This document shows, one piece after another, positions 29,218-39,181 of a DNA stretch of 64,000 nucleotides; the first letter of the stretch is position 1, and each line of letters starts with the position of its first letter. The notes under the pieces were generated by a model. The model was not told where the DNA came from. It did not search any database and was given only the letters and a program-made list of their open reading frames with translations. Both the position numbers and the translations under genes were made by a program. This stretch comes from Acidobacteria bacterium Ga0077534 (lineage in GTDB: Bacteria > Acidobacteriota > Blastocatellia > Pyrinomonadales > Pyrinomonadaceae), in the NCBI GenBank assembly GCA_001464455.1, contig LNEI01000016.1, positions 124,001 through 188,000 of the forward strand, read 5' to 3'.

Positions 29218-30936
29218 ATGAAACGATGCCCAGAATGTAGACGCGATTATTACGACGACACTCTGCTTTATTGTCTAGACGATGGCAATGCTCTGCTCGA
29301 AGGGCCGGCAAGTCTCTCTGGTGCGAGCGATGGACCGCAGACCGCGATCCTGCACTCGACCGCTGCTCCGGGCGAGGCTCCGACTCGTGCGCAGATTCAG
29401 ATGACAGACCAGACGGCGGTCTTGCCGACAAGAACGGGGGACATTTTTCCGCAGCCTCGTGGATTTGATAAGCGATTGCTGGCACTACCGGTCCTCCTCG
29501 CGATCATCGTTCTTGGCGGATTTCTTGGTTATCGATATTTCAAACCTGCCAGTGGCGGGCCGATCAATTCAATTGCCGTTTTGCCTTTTCAGAACAGGAG
29601 CGGTGATCCGAATTCGGAGTATCTTTCGGATGGCTTGGCCGAATCGTTGATCTATCGGCTTTCGCAATTGCCGGAACTGAAGGTCAGCCCGACGAGTTCG
29701 GTTATTCAGTACAAAGGCAAAGATACCAAGGTTGCGACCATTGCGAGCGAATTGGGTGTCGATGCGGTGATGACGGGGCGGCTGGCGCAGATCGGCGACA
29801 ATTTGACGATCAGCGTTGAGCTGGTCGATGTGCGAAACAACAAACTGCTTTGGGGCGAGCAGTATGAACGCAAGATGTCGGAACTGTTGGCCACGCAGCG
29901 TGAGATCGCGGCGACGATAACGCAAAAGCTGCAGTTAAAGCTTTCCGGCGAAGAGACCGGCCTCACAAAGAAGTACACAAATAACAACGAAGCGTACCAG
30001 CTTTATCTGAAAGGCCGCTTTGCCTGGAATAAGCGGAACGCCGAGTCACTCAAACAAGCGGTGGAGTTTTACAAGCAAGCGATCGAAAAAGACCCCGGTT
30101 TTGCCCTCGCCTATTCAGGCCTCGCTGAAACGTATGTGTTGTTTCCGACTTATCTGGCGGGCGTGCCAAAGGAGAGCATGCCGAAGGCAAAAGTGGCGGC
30201 CCTGCGGGCTCTGGAATTGGACGATTCGTTGGCGGAGGCCCACGCTGCACTTGGACGCTGTTTGAATGATTACGAGTTTGATTCTGCCGGTGGCGAGAAG
30301 GAGCTTCGCAGGGCTATCGAACTGAATCCAAAATACGCGACCGCCCACTCATGGCTCGGACTTGTTCTTTCGTGGCAAAAGCGGTTTGATGAGGCGATCG
30401 CTGAAGCAAAGATCGCGAGTGACCTAGATCCGTTATCGCTAATTTCAAGCGCCGAGGTCGGAAACACGTTTGCTGCTGCTGGGCGATATGATGAGGCGGT
30501 CGCCCAATTGAACGAAACTCTAAAACTCGATCCGAATTTCTCCGCCGCTCATTTTTATTTGGGCCGGGTGTATTTATATAAGGGCATGGAACAAGAAGCT
30601 ATTGCCCAATTTCGCAAAGCAGCTACACCGGCCGAACGTCAGCGGGTAATGGGCTACCTGGCTGTTGCCCTGATCAGATCAGGTCAGCGGGCTGAGGCAC
30701 TGGAGATCCTCGGCGAGCTTAAGGCTGAGGCGGCAGATGGGAATGTTCCGGCTTTCTCGGTAGCTCAGGTTTATGCTGCACTCGGCGACAAGGAAGAGGC
30801 TTTGACCTGGATGGAAAGAACCATTGCCGATCGTTGGCATTTATCCTATCGATTTGCGCTCAATTCGGACTTTGACGCCCTCCGCGGCGACCCGCGATTT
30901 AAGGCGATCCTGAAACGAGCGAATCTGCCGGAGTAG
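29218..30936 (+). CDS. zinc-ribbon-like / TM / TolB-like / TPR protein, array copy 2
   Basis: 572 aa; same architecture; 6-bp gap from the previous gene. Confidence 0.85.
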   Translation: MKRCPECRRDYYDDTLLYCLDDGNALLEGPASLSGASDGPQTAILHSTAAPGEAPTRAQIQMTDQTAVLPTRTGDIFPQPRGFDKRLLALPVLLAIIVLGGFLGYRYFKPASGGPINSIAVLPFQNRSGDPNSEYLSDGLAESLIYRLSQLPELKVSPTSSVIQYKGKDTKVATIASELGVDAVMTGRLAQIGDNLTISVELVDVRNNKLLWGEQYERKMSELLATQREIAATITQKLQLKLSGEETGLTKKYTNNNEAYQLYLKGRFAWNKRNAESLKQAVEFYKQAIEKDPGFALAYSGLAETYVLFPTYLAGVPKESMPKAKVAALRALELDDSLAEAHAALGRCLNDYEFDSAGGEKELRRAIELNPKYATAHSWLGLVLSWQKRFDEAIAEAKIASDLDPLSLISSAEVGNTFAAAGRYDEAVAQLNETLKLDPNFSAAHFYLGRVYLYKGMEQEAIAQFRKAATPAERQRVMGYLAVALIRSGQRAEALEILGELKAEAADGNVPAFSVAQVYAALGDKEEALTWMERTIADRWHLSYRFALNSDFDALRGDPRFKAILKRANLPE

Positions 30937-30946
30937 AAAAATAGAA

Positions 30947-33769
30947 ATGAAAACCGGAACAATAATCAATCACTACAAGATCATCTCTGCGGTCGGTAAA
31001 GGCGGAATGGGTGAGGTATATCAAGCGCAAGATTCAAAACTTGGGCGCAAGGTTGCGCTAAAGATACTGCCGTCCGAGTTTGCTGAGGACCAAGCTCGAA
31101 TGAGCAGATTTGTGCAGGAGGCTCAAGCAGCGGCCGCACTGAACCACCCGCACATCGCGCACGTTTATGAAATTGGCGAAGCGGACAATATTCACTATAT
31201 CGCAATGGAGTTTGTCGATGGCATAACCCTGCGCGATGCGATGCACAAAAATAGGACCGACCTGAAACGGCTTTTGAAATACCTCGCCCAATCTGCCGAG
31301 GGTTTGGCAAAGGCACATGCTGCGGGTATCGTCCATCGCGACCTGAAGCCGGAAAACATCATGGTCTCGCGTGATGGATATGCAAAGATACTCGATTTTG
31401 GGCTGGCCAAGTTGGTTGAATCGAAGGAGTTTAAGCCGCTCGCCGAAACGCCGGAAACCGAGCCTGACACCGCCATCATCAATCAGCATTCAGAGCCGGG
31501 GATGATCATGGGCACGGTCGGCTATATGTCGCCAGAGCAGGCTGAGGGCAAGATCCATGAAATAGACAACCGTTCGGACATTTTCTCTTTCGGCTGCATT
31601 CTTTTTGAGGCCGTAACGGGAGAGCAGCCATTTAAGGGCGTTTCGGTGATTAAGTCCCTGCACAAGATCATCTATGAACCCGCTCCGCCGATAAAGGATC
31701 TTTGCCCTGCGGCTCCCAGCGACTTGCAACGCATCGTGCGCCGCTGCCTGGCTAAGGACCCTGAGGAACGCTATCAGTCGATCAAGGATGTGGCCATCGA
31801 ATTAAAAGAAATCAGGCGTGAAATGGAAGGGGGAGCCGAGCTTGACGCCACCGCTGCGCCAAACCGTAGCGAAACACTTTTGATGCATGCTACGGAAAGT
31901 GCGGACAGCCAGCCGACCCAGATAGTCAGCACACAACCGCCTGCGGCACCGACACAAATATCCAGTGCGGAATATCTGATCTCTGGGATCAGGCAGAACA
32001 GAAAGATGGCGTTTCTTGCGCTCGGTGTGGTTGGGCTGATCGGCGTTGCCGTTGCGTTTGGGCTTTATCGTATGATGAGCGGAACCAATACAACTACCGG
32101 GCCGCTATTTGAGAAAACAAAGATCACCAAACTTACAAAGAATGGGCGGGTGATCCATACGGCTATCTCGCCGGATGGCAAATATATCGCCCACGTCAAA
32201 AGCGATGCCGGAAAACAGACTCTGCTGGTTAGACAGGCTAGCGCAAATAACGACATTGTCGCAGTACCGGAAGGGCCTGCTGAATATTGGGGTATCACTT
32301 TTACCCCAGACAGCAACGATCTTTTCTATATAACGCGTGAGCTAAATCAGGCCAGCGTCCTTTACCGGATACCGGCACTTGGCGGCACTCCGCAAAAACT
32401 GATGGAGCGTTTAGACAGCGCCGTCTCTTTTTCGCCTGACGGCAAACAAGTTGCCTTTGTGCGCGGAGAGTTTCCTGAAAAGAATGAGAGCGTATTGATG
32501 GTGGCAAACTCGGATGGTACCGGGGAAAAGGTATTAGCCTCGCGCAAATTGCCGGAACGATTCTATCCAATTTATTTTACAGGTCCGTCATGGTCACCCG
32601 ATGGAAAAACCATTGCCGTATCGCTTAGCGGGTTTGAGAATGGAAGCAAATTTAAGGTCCTCGGCGTAAATGTAAGCGACGGTAAAGAACGCGATCTCAC
32701 ACGGGAAAGCTGGGAATACATTGGAAAAGTCGGGTGGTTAAAGGACGGCCAGGACATTTTGATGATCGCTCGCGAAGAGGCATCTGCTTATAGACAGGTG
32801 TGGAAAATTTCACTTACGGGCGGCAAACCGCGACAGATCACTAGTGGGTTTACGGAGCATCGCAGCCTTAGTCTTACGAGTGATTCAACCCGCTTCGTTA
32901 CGGCGCTGTCCGACCGTATGGCAAGCGTATGGGTCGCGCCCGTTTCGAACATCGACCAGGCACAACAGATATCAACCGCGGCCTCGGAAGGCATCATCGA
33001 CACAAGCTGGACGCCGGATGGCAGGCTGGTCTATTCACTTGATATCAGGGGAGGAAAATCTGATATGGGCATCATGAATGCCGACGGCAGCCAGCAAAAG
33101 CCATTGATATCAAATGCGGGACTCAACATCTCGCCGCAGGTTTCGGCAAGTGGAAAGTACGTAGTCTATGGTTCAACACAAAGTGGGGCATACAGGATCT
33201 GGATCGCCGCGATTGACGGCAGCAACTCTAAACAACTTACGGATCGCGGTAGAGATGACCACCCCGTTATTACCCCGGATGAACGGTGGGTGGTCTATGC
33301 TTCTTTTGGTCCGGAAACGCGGGGGCTGTGGAAAGTTTCGGTCGATGGCGGCGCACCGATCCGCCTGACGGAGGGCTATTATAACAAGCCTGTCGTTTCA
33401 CCCGACGGCAAGTCAATTGCCGCACTTTTTCTGGAGTCTGCCAGTTCACCGGATGCGCGTCCCGATAAGATCGCTATTCTCCCGATCGAAGGCGGGGTGC
33501 CGCTAAAGACTTTTAGTATTCAGGATAGTCCTACGGCCGGAACCTTTGTCAGATGGTCACGAGACGGAAGATCGATCGTTTACAATCAGGTAAAAGACAA
33601 CATTGCAAACCTCTGGAGCCAACCGATAGCAGGCGGGAAGCCAAGTCAGATCTCTAATCTTAAAGAGGGCTATATTTACTCGTTTTCATTTTCGACTGAC
33701 GGCAAGCAGATCGCCATTTCACGCGGAAACTATACTCGCGATGCAGTATTGGTGACCAGCGGGGATTAA
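30947..33769 (+). CDS. Ser/Thr protein kinase with TolB/PD40-like beta-propeller
   Basis: 940 aa; [42 protein letters not shown]; propeller repeats (ISPDGKYIAHV, FSPDGKQVAFV). Confidence 0.9.
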   Translation: MKTGTIINHYKIISAVGKGGMGEVYQAQDSKLGRKVALKILPSEFAEDQARMSRFVQEAQAAAALNHPHIAHVYEIGEADNIHYIAMEFVDGITLRDAMHKNRTDLKRLLKYLAQSAEGLAKAHAAGIVHRDLKPENIMVSRDGYAKILDFGLAKLVESKEFKPLAETPETEPDTAIINQHSEPGMIMGTVGYMSPEQAEGKIHEIDNRSDIFSFGCILFEAVTGEQPFKGVSVIKSLHKIIYEPAPPIKDLCPAAPSDLQRIVRRCLAKDPEERYQSIKDVAIELKEIRREMEGGAELDATAAPNRSETLLMHATESADSQPTQIVSTQPPAAPTQISSAEYLISGIRQNRKMAFLALGVVGLIGVAVAFGLYRMMSGTNTTTGPLFEKTKITKLTKNGRVIHTAISPDGKYIAHVKSDAGKQTLLVRQASANNDIVAVPEGPAEYWGITFTPDSNDLFYITRELNQASVLYRIPALGGTPQKLMERLDSAVSFSPDGKQVAFVRGEFPEKNESVLMVANSDGTGEKVLASRKLPERFYPIYFTGPSWSPDGKTIAVSLSGFENGSKFKVLGVNVSDGKERDLTRESWEYIGKVGWLKDGQDILMIAREEASAYRQVWKISLTGGKPRQITSGFTEHRSLSLTSDSTRFVTALSDRMASVWVAPVSNIDQAQQISTAASEGIIDTSWTPDGRLVYSLDIRGGKSDMGIMNADGSQQKPLISNAGLNISPQVSASGKYVVYGSTQSGAYRIWIAAIDGSNSKQLTDRGRDDHPVITPDERWVVYASFGPETRGLWKVSVDGGAPIRLTEGYYNKPVVSPDGKSIAALFLESASSPDARPDKIAILPIEGGVPLKTFSIQDSPTAGTFVRWSRDGRSIVYNQVKDNIANLWSQPIAGGKPSQISNLKEGYIYSFSFSTDGKQIAISRGNYTRDAVLVTSGD

Positions 33770-33789
33770 CGATCCGCTCTGGAAAAATT

Positions 33790-35562
33790 ATGAAACGATG
33801 CCCTGAATGCGGTCGCGAATACGACAATACGATGATGTTCTGTCTCGATGACGGAACGGAGTTGCTCTATGGCCCGGCGAGGTCAGTACCACCTGCGGTT
33901 TCGGGTGGGGCTTTGTCCTCTGACGACGAGCCACAAACCGCGATCTTGCACTCGACAGCCGCCCCGGGTGAAGCTCCGACTCGTGCGCAGATTCATACTA
34001 CTGAGCAGACTGCTGTTTTGCCTCGTGGAGCGGAGGCGGAGCCTCGGGAATCTTTGGGTGGCCGGTCCGAGAAGCATAGCTTCTCCGCAAATAGAGCGGC
34101 GAAGCCGCTGGTGGTAGTCGTCGCAGCCGTGATTCTTCTTGTCGGAGGGTTCTTTGGCTATCGATATTTTTCATCGGCCAATTCGAAACAGATCGAATCG
34201 ATCGCCGTCATGCCGTTTCTCAATGAGAGCGGCAATTCCGACGTTGAGTATCTGTCAGATGGCCTGACTGAGACGATCATCAAGAACCTTTCACAGTTAG
34301 CAAACCTGAAAGTTAAGCCGCGTTCGTCCGTGTTTCGTTACAAGGGCCGTGAGGCTGATATGCAGGTTATTGGTCGCGAGCTACAGGTACAAGCCATTTT
34401 AACCGGCCGGGTTATTCAGCGTGGACCGGACATTTCTCTTTTTGTGGAGCTGATAGACATTGGGTCGGACAGGGTGGTATGGAGCGAGCAATACAGCCGA
34501 AGACAAACCGACCTGGTTTCCCTCGAGCACGATGTCGCCCGCGACGTCACGGGCAAACTGAGCCTCAAATTATCAGGTGCCGAGGAGCAAAAGCTGCTGA
34601 AGAAATATACGTTAAATCCCGAGGCATATCAGCTATATCTCCGAGGTCGACATGAATGGAACAAGTTTTCACTCGAAGGTCTAACGAGAAGCATCACTTT
34701 TTTCGAACGCGCCATCCAGATAGACCCGAACTATGCTCTGGCTTACTCGGGGCTTGCGGATTCGTATGTAAATTTAGGCGTCGACTTCGTATCACCGAAA
34801 GAGACGATGCCCAAGGCAAGGAACGCGGCTCTAAAAGCCATTTCATTGGACGATTCGCTCGCGGAGGCTCATAGTTCGCTAGGGTCTTATAAGCTGTTCT
34901 ACGAATGGGACACGCAGGGAGCCGAGCAAGATTATCGTAAGGCGATAGCTCTTGACCCCAATTACGCGAACGCACGTCATTTCTATAGCCATTGCCTTCA
35001 GTTCTCGGGCCGGGAAGCCGAAGCATTAGTCGAGATGAAAATGGCGGTGGAGTTAGAGCCACTTTCTACCCTGAACAACGCAGAGCTTGGCTGGGCCTAC
35101 TACCTCGCCCGAAAGTACGACATGTCCATTGAGCAATCCCAGAAGACGCTCGATCTGGACCCAGGATTTGCCTACGGCCATTTTGTGCTCGGACTGGCGT
35201 ACAACGCAAAAGGTATGTATCCGGAAGCACGTACCTCGCTTGAGAAGGGGCTAGTGTTGGCACCGGATTGGCTTGAGATGCAAGGTTTGTTGGCGTACAC
35301 CAATGCCGCCGAAGGGGAACGTACGAAAGCCCAGGACATTCTATCGAAAGCTCTAAAGGCGTCTGAAGGCCGCTATATAAATGAGGTCATCGTCGCGTCG
35401 GTATACTCGGCACTTAATGATCAAGAGCAGGCCATGGTTTGGTTGGAACGGGGGTATCAGAACCGGTGTTCGTGGATGAAATGGATCGGGATCGAGCCGG
35501 CGCTGGATAAACTACGCCCAGACCCAAGGTTTCAAGCTTTGGCCCGGCGGGTAGGAACCTGA
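33790..35562 (+). CDS. zinc-ribbon-like / TM / TolB-like / TPR protein, array copy 3
   Basis: 590 aa; MKRCPECGREYDNTMMFCLDDG; SVPPAVSGGA insert; GEAPTRAQI; SEKHSFSANRAAKP insert; TolB-like; TPR. Confidence 0.85.
   Translation: MKRCPECGREYDNTMMFCLDDGTELLYGPARSVPPAVSGGALSSDDEPQTAILHSTAAPGEAPTRAQIHTTEQTAVLPRGAEAEPRESLGGRSEKHSFSANRAAKPLVVVVAAVILLVGGFFGYRYFSSANSKQIESIAVMPFLNESGNSDVEYLSDGLTETIIKNLSQLANLKVKPRSSVFRYKGREADMQVIGRELQVQAILTGRVIQRGPDISLFVELIDIGSDRVVWSEQYSRRQTDLVSLEHDVARDVTGKLSLKLSGAEEQKLLKKYTLNPEAYQLYLRGRHEWNKFSLEGLTRSITFFERAIQIDPNYALAYSGLADSYVNLGVDFVSPKETMPKARNAALKAISLDDSLAEAHSSLGSYKLFYEWDTQGAEQDYRKAIALDPNYANARHFYSHCLQFSGREAEALVEMKMAVELEPLSTLNNAELGWAYYLARKYDMSIEQSQKTLDLDPGFAYGHFVLGLAYNAKGMYPEARTSLEKGLVLAPDWLEMQGLLAYTNAAEGERTKAQDILSKALKASEGRYINEVIVASVYSALNDQEQAMVWLERGYQNRCSWMKWIGIEPALDKLRPDPRFQALARRVGT
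33881..33913 (+). repeat. GTCAGTACC-type intragenic element (copy A)
   Basis: GGTCAGTACCACCTGCGGTTTCGGGTGGGGC inside array copy 3. Confidence 0.75.
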
Positions 35563-35625
35563 TCGCGGACGCTTATTGCCTGGTGCTGATGCGCAGGGAT
35601 GGACGCGGGCAACCGCGGTAATATT

Positions 35626-37365
35626 ATGAAACGATGTCCTGAATGTAGGCGGGATTATTACGACGATACACTGCTGTACTGTCTCGACGATGGCAATGCC
35701 CTGCTCGAAGGGCCGGCTGTGTCGGTACCACCTGCGGTAGCGGGTGGGGCTTTGTCCGGTGACGACGAACCGGCGACGGCGATCTTGCACTCGACGGCTG
35801 CTCCAGGCGAGGCTCCGACCCGGGCGCAGATACAGATGACAGACCAGACGGCGGTCTTGCCGACTGGCACGGGCGATGTTAGAGCGAACAGGAGTTTTGA
35901 TAAACGGCTGCTGTTTGCTCCAGTGGTTATCGCGGTCATCATACTCGGAGGATTCTTTGGCTATCGGTATATCACTCAGGCAAAACAGATCGACTCGATC
36001 GCTGTGATGCCGTTTGTCAACGAGAGCAACAATGAAGATGTCGAATATTTGAGCGATGGAATGACCGAGACGCTCATCAATAGTCTGTCGAAAATTCCAA
36101 ATCTGAATGTTAAGCCGCGCTCATCCGTCTTTCGGTACAAAGGTAAAGAGACCAGTCAGCAGACTATCGCCAAAGAGTTGAACGTCCAAGCCATTTTGAG
36201 CGGGCGTGTGGTTCAGCGTGGTGAGCAGCTGATCTTGAGTTTGGAACTCGTCGATCCACAAAGAGACGTCTTGCTTTGGTCTGAGCAGTATACACGCAAA
36301 CAATCAGACCTTATTTCGTTACAAAGCGAGATCGCCCGCGATGTTTCTACTAAACTGCGATCGAAATTGTCAGGTGCCGACGTTGCCAGAGTTGAAAAAA
36401 GCTATACCGCCGATCCTGAAGCCTACCAACTTTATTTGAAAGGCCGCTATGCATGGAATAAGCGAACCGGTCCCGCGATCAAGCAGGCATCTGAACTTTT
36501 CAGACAGGCAATTGAGAGGGACCCGAACTATGCACTCGCCTATTCAGGATTAGCTGAGGCCTACGTTATTTTTTCGAGCTATGGCGTGGCATTGGCGAAC
36601 GACAGCATGCCGCAGGCAAAGGCGTCGGCTTTACGGGCGTTAGAACTGGACGAAAGCCTTGCGGAAGCTCACACCGCCCTCGCTGAGTATCTTGTCCACT
36701 ATGAATGTGACCGCGTCGGGTCGGAACGTGAGTTTCGTCGTGCGATCGAGCTAAATCCGAAGTATCCGACTGCCCGTCAGTGGCTGGGGAATTTGCTCGC
36801 GTCCGTCAAGCGGTTTGATGATGGCCTGATCGAGCTGAAACGTGCCGAGGAACTTGATCCGCTTTCGGCAATCATTGCCTTAAATGTAGGAGATACGTTA
36901 GTCGCCGGTCGGCGTTACGATGAAGGAATAGCCGCTTATAAACGTGTGCTTTCTACCAATCCCGATTTTGCATTAGGGCACTCGACTCTGGGATTGGTCT
37001 ACGGCCTAAAAGGTATGTATCGCGAGGCATTAGACGAAACGCGCAGAGCTTTCGAATTGGATCCTGACCCGTCAACAAAAGGATACATAGGACTATGGTT
37101 GGCACGATCAGGCGACCGTGACGGTGCGAGGAAATTGCTCGAAGAGATGAAGCAGGATTCTACCTCCCGTTACGTTCAGAGTTTTTCGATCGGTATGATA
37201 CATATCGGGCTTGGCGAAAAAGCTAACGCATTAGACTGGCTTGAAAAAGAGGTTGCGGAACGCGGCGCAGCCACCCGTTACTACGCTACAGCGGGCGAGC
37301 TCGACGATCTGCGATCCGAGCCGAGATTCAAAGCAATGCTGAAACAGCTAAATTTGCCGGAATAG
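35626..37365 (+). CDS. zinc-ribbon-like / TM / TolB-like / TPR protein, array copy 4
   Basis: ORF 35599..37365; conserved start MKRCPECRRDYYDD at 35626; same architecture. Confidence 0.85.
   Translation: MKRCPECRRDYYDDTLLYCLDDGNALLEGPAVSVPPAVAGGALSGDDEPATAILHSTAAPGEAPTRAQIQMTDQTAVLPTGTGDVRANRSFDKRLLFAPVVIAVIILGGFFGYRYITQAKQIDSIAVMPFVNESNNEDVEYLSDGMTETLINSLSKIPNLNVKPRSSVFRYKGKETSQQTIAKELNVQAILSGRVVQRGEQLILSLELVDPQRDVLLWSEQYTRKQSDLISLQSEIARDVSTKLRSKLSGADVARVEKSYTADPEAYQLYLKGRYAWNKRTGPAIKQASELFRQAIERDPNYALAYSGLAEAYVIFSSYGVALANDSMPQAKASALRALELDESLAEAHTALAEYLVHYECDRVGSEREFRRAIELNPKYPTARQWLGNLLASVKRFDDGLIELKRAEELDPLSAIIALNVGDTLVAGRRYDEGIAAYKRVLSTNPDFALGHSTLGLVYGLKGMYREALDETRRAFELDPDPSTKGYIGLWLARSGDRDGARKLLEEMKQDSTSRYVQSFSIGMIHIGLGEKANALDWLEKEVAERGAATRYYATAGELDDLRSEPRFKAMLKQLNLPE
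35721..35750 (+). repeat. GTCAGTACC-type intragenic element (copy B)
   Basis: GTCGGTACCACCTGCGGTAGCGGGTGGGGC inside array copy 4. Confidence 0.75.
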
Positions 37366-37371
37366 AATGTT

Positions 37372-39171
37372 ATGAAACGATGCCCTGAATGTGGTCGGGA
37401 TTACAATGACGATTCGATGAGCTTCTGTCTGGATGACGGCTCCGAACTGCTCTTTGGCCCGGCATCCGGGTCAGAACCGGGAGCGATAGCGACTGGGTTC
37501 CCCGGCGACGAGCCGCAAACCGCGATATTGCACTCGACCGCTGCTCCTGGCGAAGCTCCGACTCGTGCACAGATCCTTACTACGGAACAGACTGCTGTTT
37601 TGCCTCGCGGAGTGGAGACGGAGCCTCGGGAGAGTTTAAGTGGGCTTTCGGAAAAGCACAGCTTTTCCGTACATCGAGCGGCAAAGCCGCTGATCGCGGT
37701 TGCCGTCGCAGTTGTTGTTTTGATCGGCGGATTCTTCGGCTACAAATATTTCGCTCCAACGAAACAAATCGAATCGATCGCCGTGATGCCGTTTGTGAAT
37801 GAGAGCGGGAATTCGGATGTTGAGTACTTGAGCGATGGAATGACGGAGACGCTAATAAGTAGTTTGTCGAATATTCCTAATTTGTCGGTCAAGGCAAGAA
37901 GCACGGTCTTTTATTACAAGGGCAAAGAGGCTTCGCCGAAGAAGATCGGGGAAGAATTGAAGGTGCAAGCGGTCTTACTGGGCAGAGTTTCCCAACGCGG
38001 CGATGATCTGAAATTGAGCCTGGAACTCGTCAACACCGAGACTCAAGACGTCATCTGGAGCGAGCAGTATAATCGCAAACAATCCGACCTCGTTTCATTG
38101 CAGAGCGAGATCGCCAAAACCGTTTCGGATAAACTTCATTCGAAACTAACGGCGACCGAACAGGAGCGAGTCAGCAAAACTAACACGACCAGCTCCGAGG
38201 CACAGCAGCTTTACCTAAAAGGGCGTTTTCATTGGAACAAACGAAAGACCGAAGACTTTCAAAAAGCCAGAGAGTATTTCCAGCAAGCGATCGCTGCTGA
38301 CCCGAGGTACGCACTCGCATACGCAGGACTCTCCGACACTTTGGCATTGATGCCCTATTACGGTGCATTCAGGCCAAGCGAATATATGCCGCTTGCAAAA
38401 CAGGCGGTACAAAAAGCCCTCGAAATTGACCCAAATCTAGCAGAAGCACATGCTTCGCTCGGTCAGATCTTGACCAACTATGATTATGATCTCAAAGGTG
38501 CTGAGAGAGAGCTAAAGAGAGCGATCGAACTCAACCCAAAGTATCCGTCTGCTTATCAGTGGCTTGCAGAGGTATACCATTTTTCGGGAAATGGCGACCA
38601 AGCGCTATCGGAGATAAATAAAGCTATTGAACTTGACCCGTTGTCGATGGTCATAAATAACCAAAAAGGTAGAGTGATTGAACTTGGAGGCAAGCGGGAC
38701 GAAGCAATTGCTCAGTTTAAGAAAACCATTGAGTTGTTTCCGGACGCACCGAGTCCTCGCAATAACCTCGCCGACGTTTATGAAGCCAAGGGCATGTATT
38801 CCGAGGCCGTTGAGCAACGCCTTATCCAGATCAAACTACTCTTTGGCGTTAGCCCGGAAAACCTTAAAGACCTCCAGCTAGCTTATGAAAAAGACGGTTA
38901 TAAGGGCTTTGTGCAAAAGCAAATAGACATTCAACTGGACAGTCAGAGATCAAGTCTGGAGAAGGATAAAAATGCTTATCTACCGGCCTTTCGAATTGCG
39001 GAAACCTATGCCCGTGGTCAGGACAAAGATAAAACGTTTGAATACCTAAACAAAGCGTATGATCAACGCGAACCACAGATCGCAGAACTCAAAATTCGAT
39101 TACCATTTGTTTTTCTGCGAGACGACCCGCGATTTAAGGAATTGGTCAGGAAAGTTGGATTTCCAGAATAG
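37372..39171 (+). CDS. zinc-ribbon-like / TM / TolB-like / TPR protein, array copy 5
   Basis: 599 aa; MKRCPECGRDYNDDSMSFCLDDG; same architecture; ends DDPRFKELVRKVGFPE. Confidence 0.85.
   Translation: MKRCPECGRDYNDDSMSFCLDDGSELLFGPASGSEPGAIATGFPGDEPQTAILHSTAAPGEAPTRAQILTTEQTAVLPRGVETEPRESLSGLSEKHSFSVHRAAKPLIAVAVAVVVLIGGFFGYKYFAPTKQIESIAVMPFVNESGNSDVEYLSDGMTETLISSLSNIPNLSVKARSTVFYYKGKEASPKKIGEELKVQAVLLGRVSQRGDDLKLSLELVNTETQDVIWSEQYNRKQSDLVSLQSEIAKTVSDKLHSKLTATEQERVSKTNTTSSEAQQLYLKGRFHWNKRKTEDFQKAREYFQQAIAADPRYALAYAGLSDTLALMPYYGAFRPSEYMPLAKQAVQKALEIDPNLAEAHASLGQILTNYDYDLKGAERELKRAIELNPKYPSAYQWLAEVYHFSGNGDQALSEINKAIELDPLSMVINNQKGRVIELGGKRDEAIAQFKKTIELFPDAPSPRNNLADVYEAKGMYSEAVEQRLIQIKLLFGVSPENLKDLQLAYEKDGYKGFVQKQIDIQLDSQRSSLEKDKNAYLPAFRIAETYARGQDKDKTFEYLNKAYDQREPQIAELKIRLPFVFLRDDPRFKELVRKVGFPE
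37470..37498 (+). repeat. GTCAGAACC-type intragenic element (copy F)
   Basis: GTCAGAACCGGGAGCGATAGCGACTGGGT inside array copy 5. Confidence 0.65.
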
Positions 39172-39181
39172 AATTTAGCCT

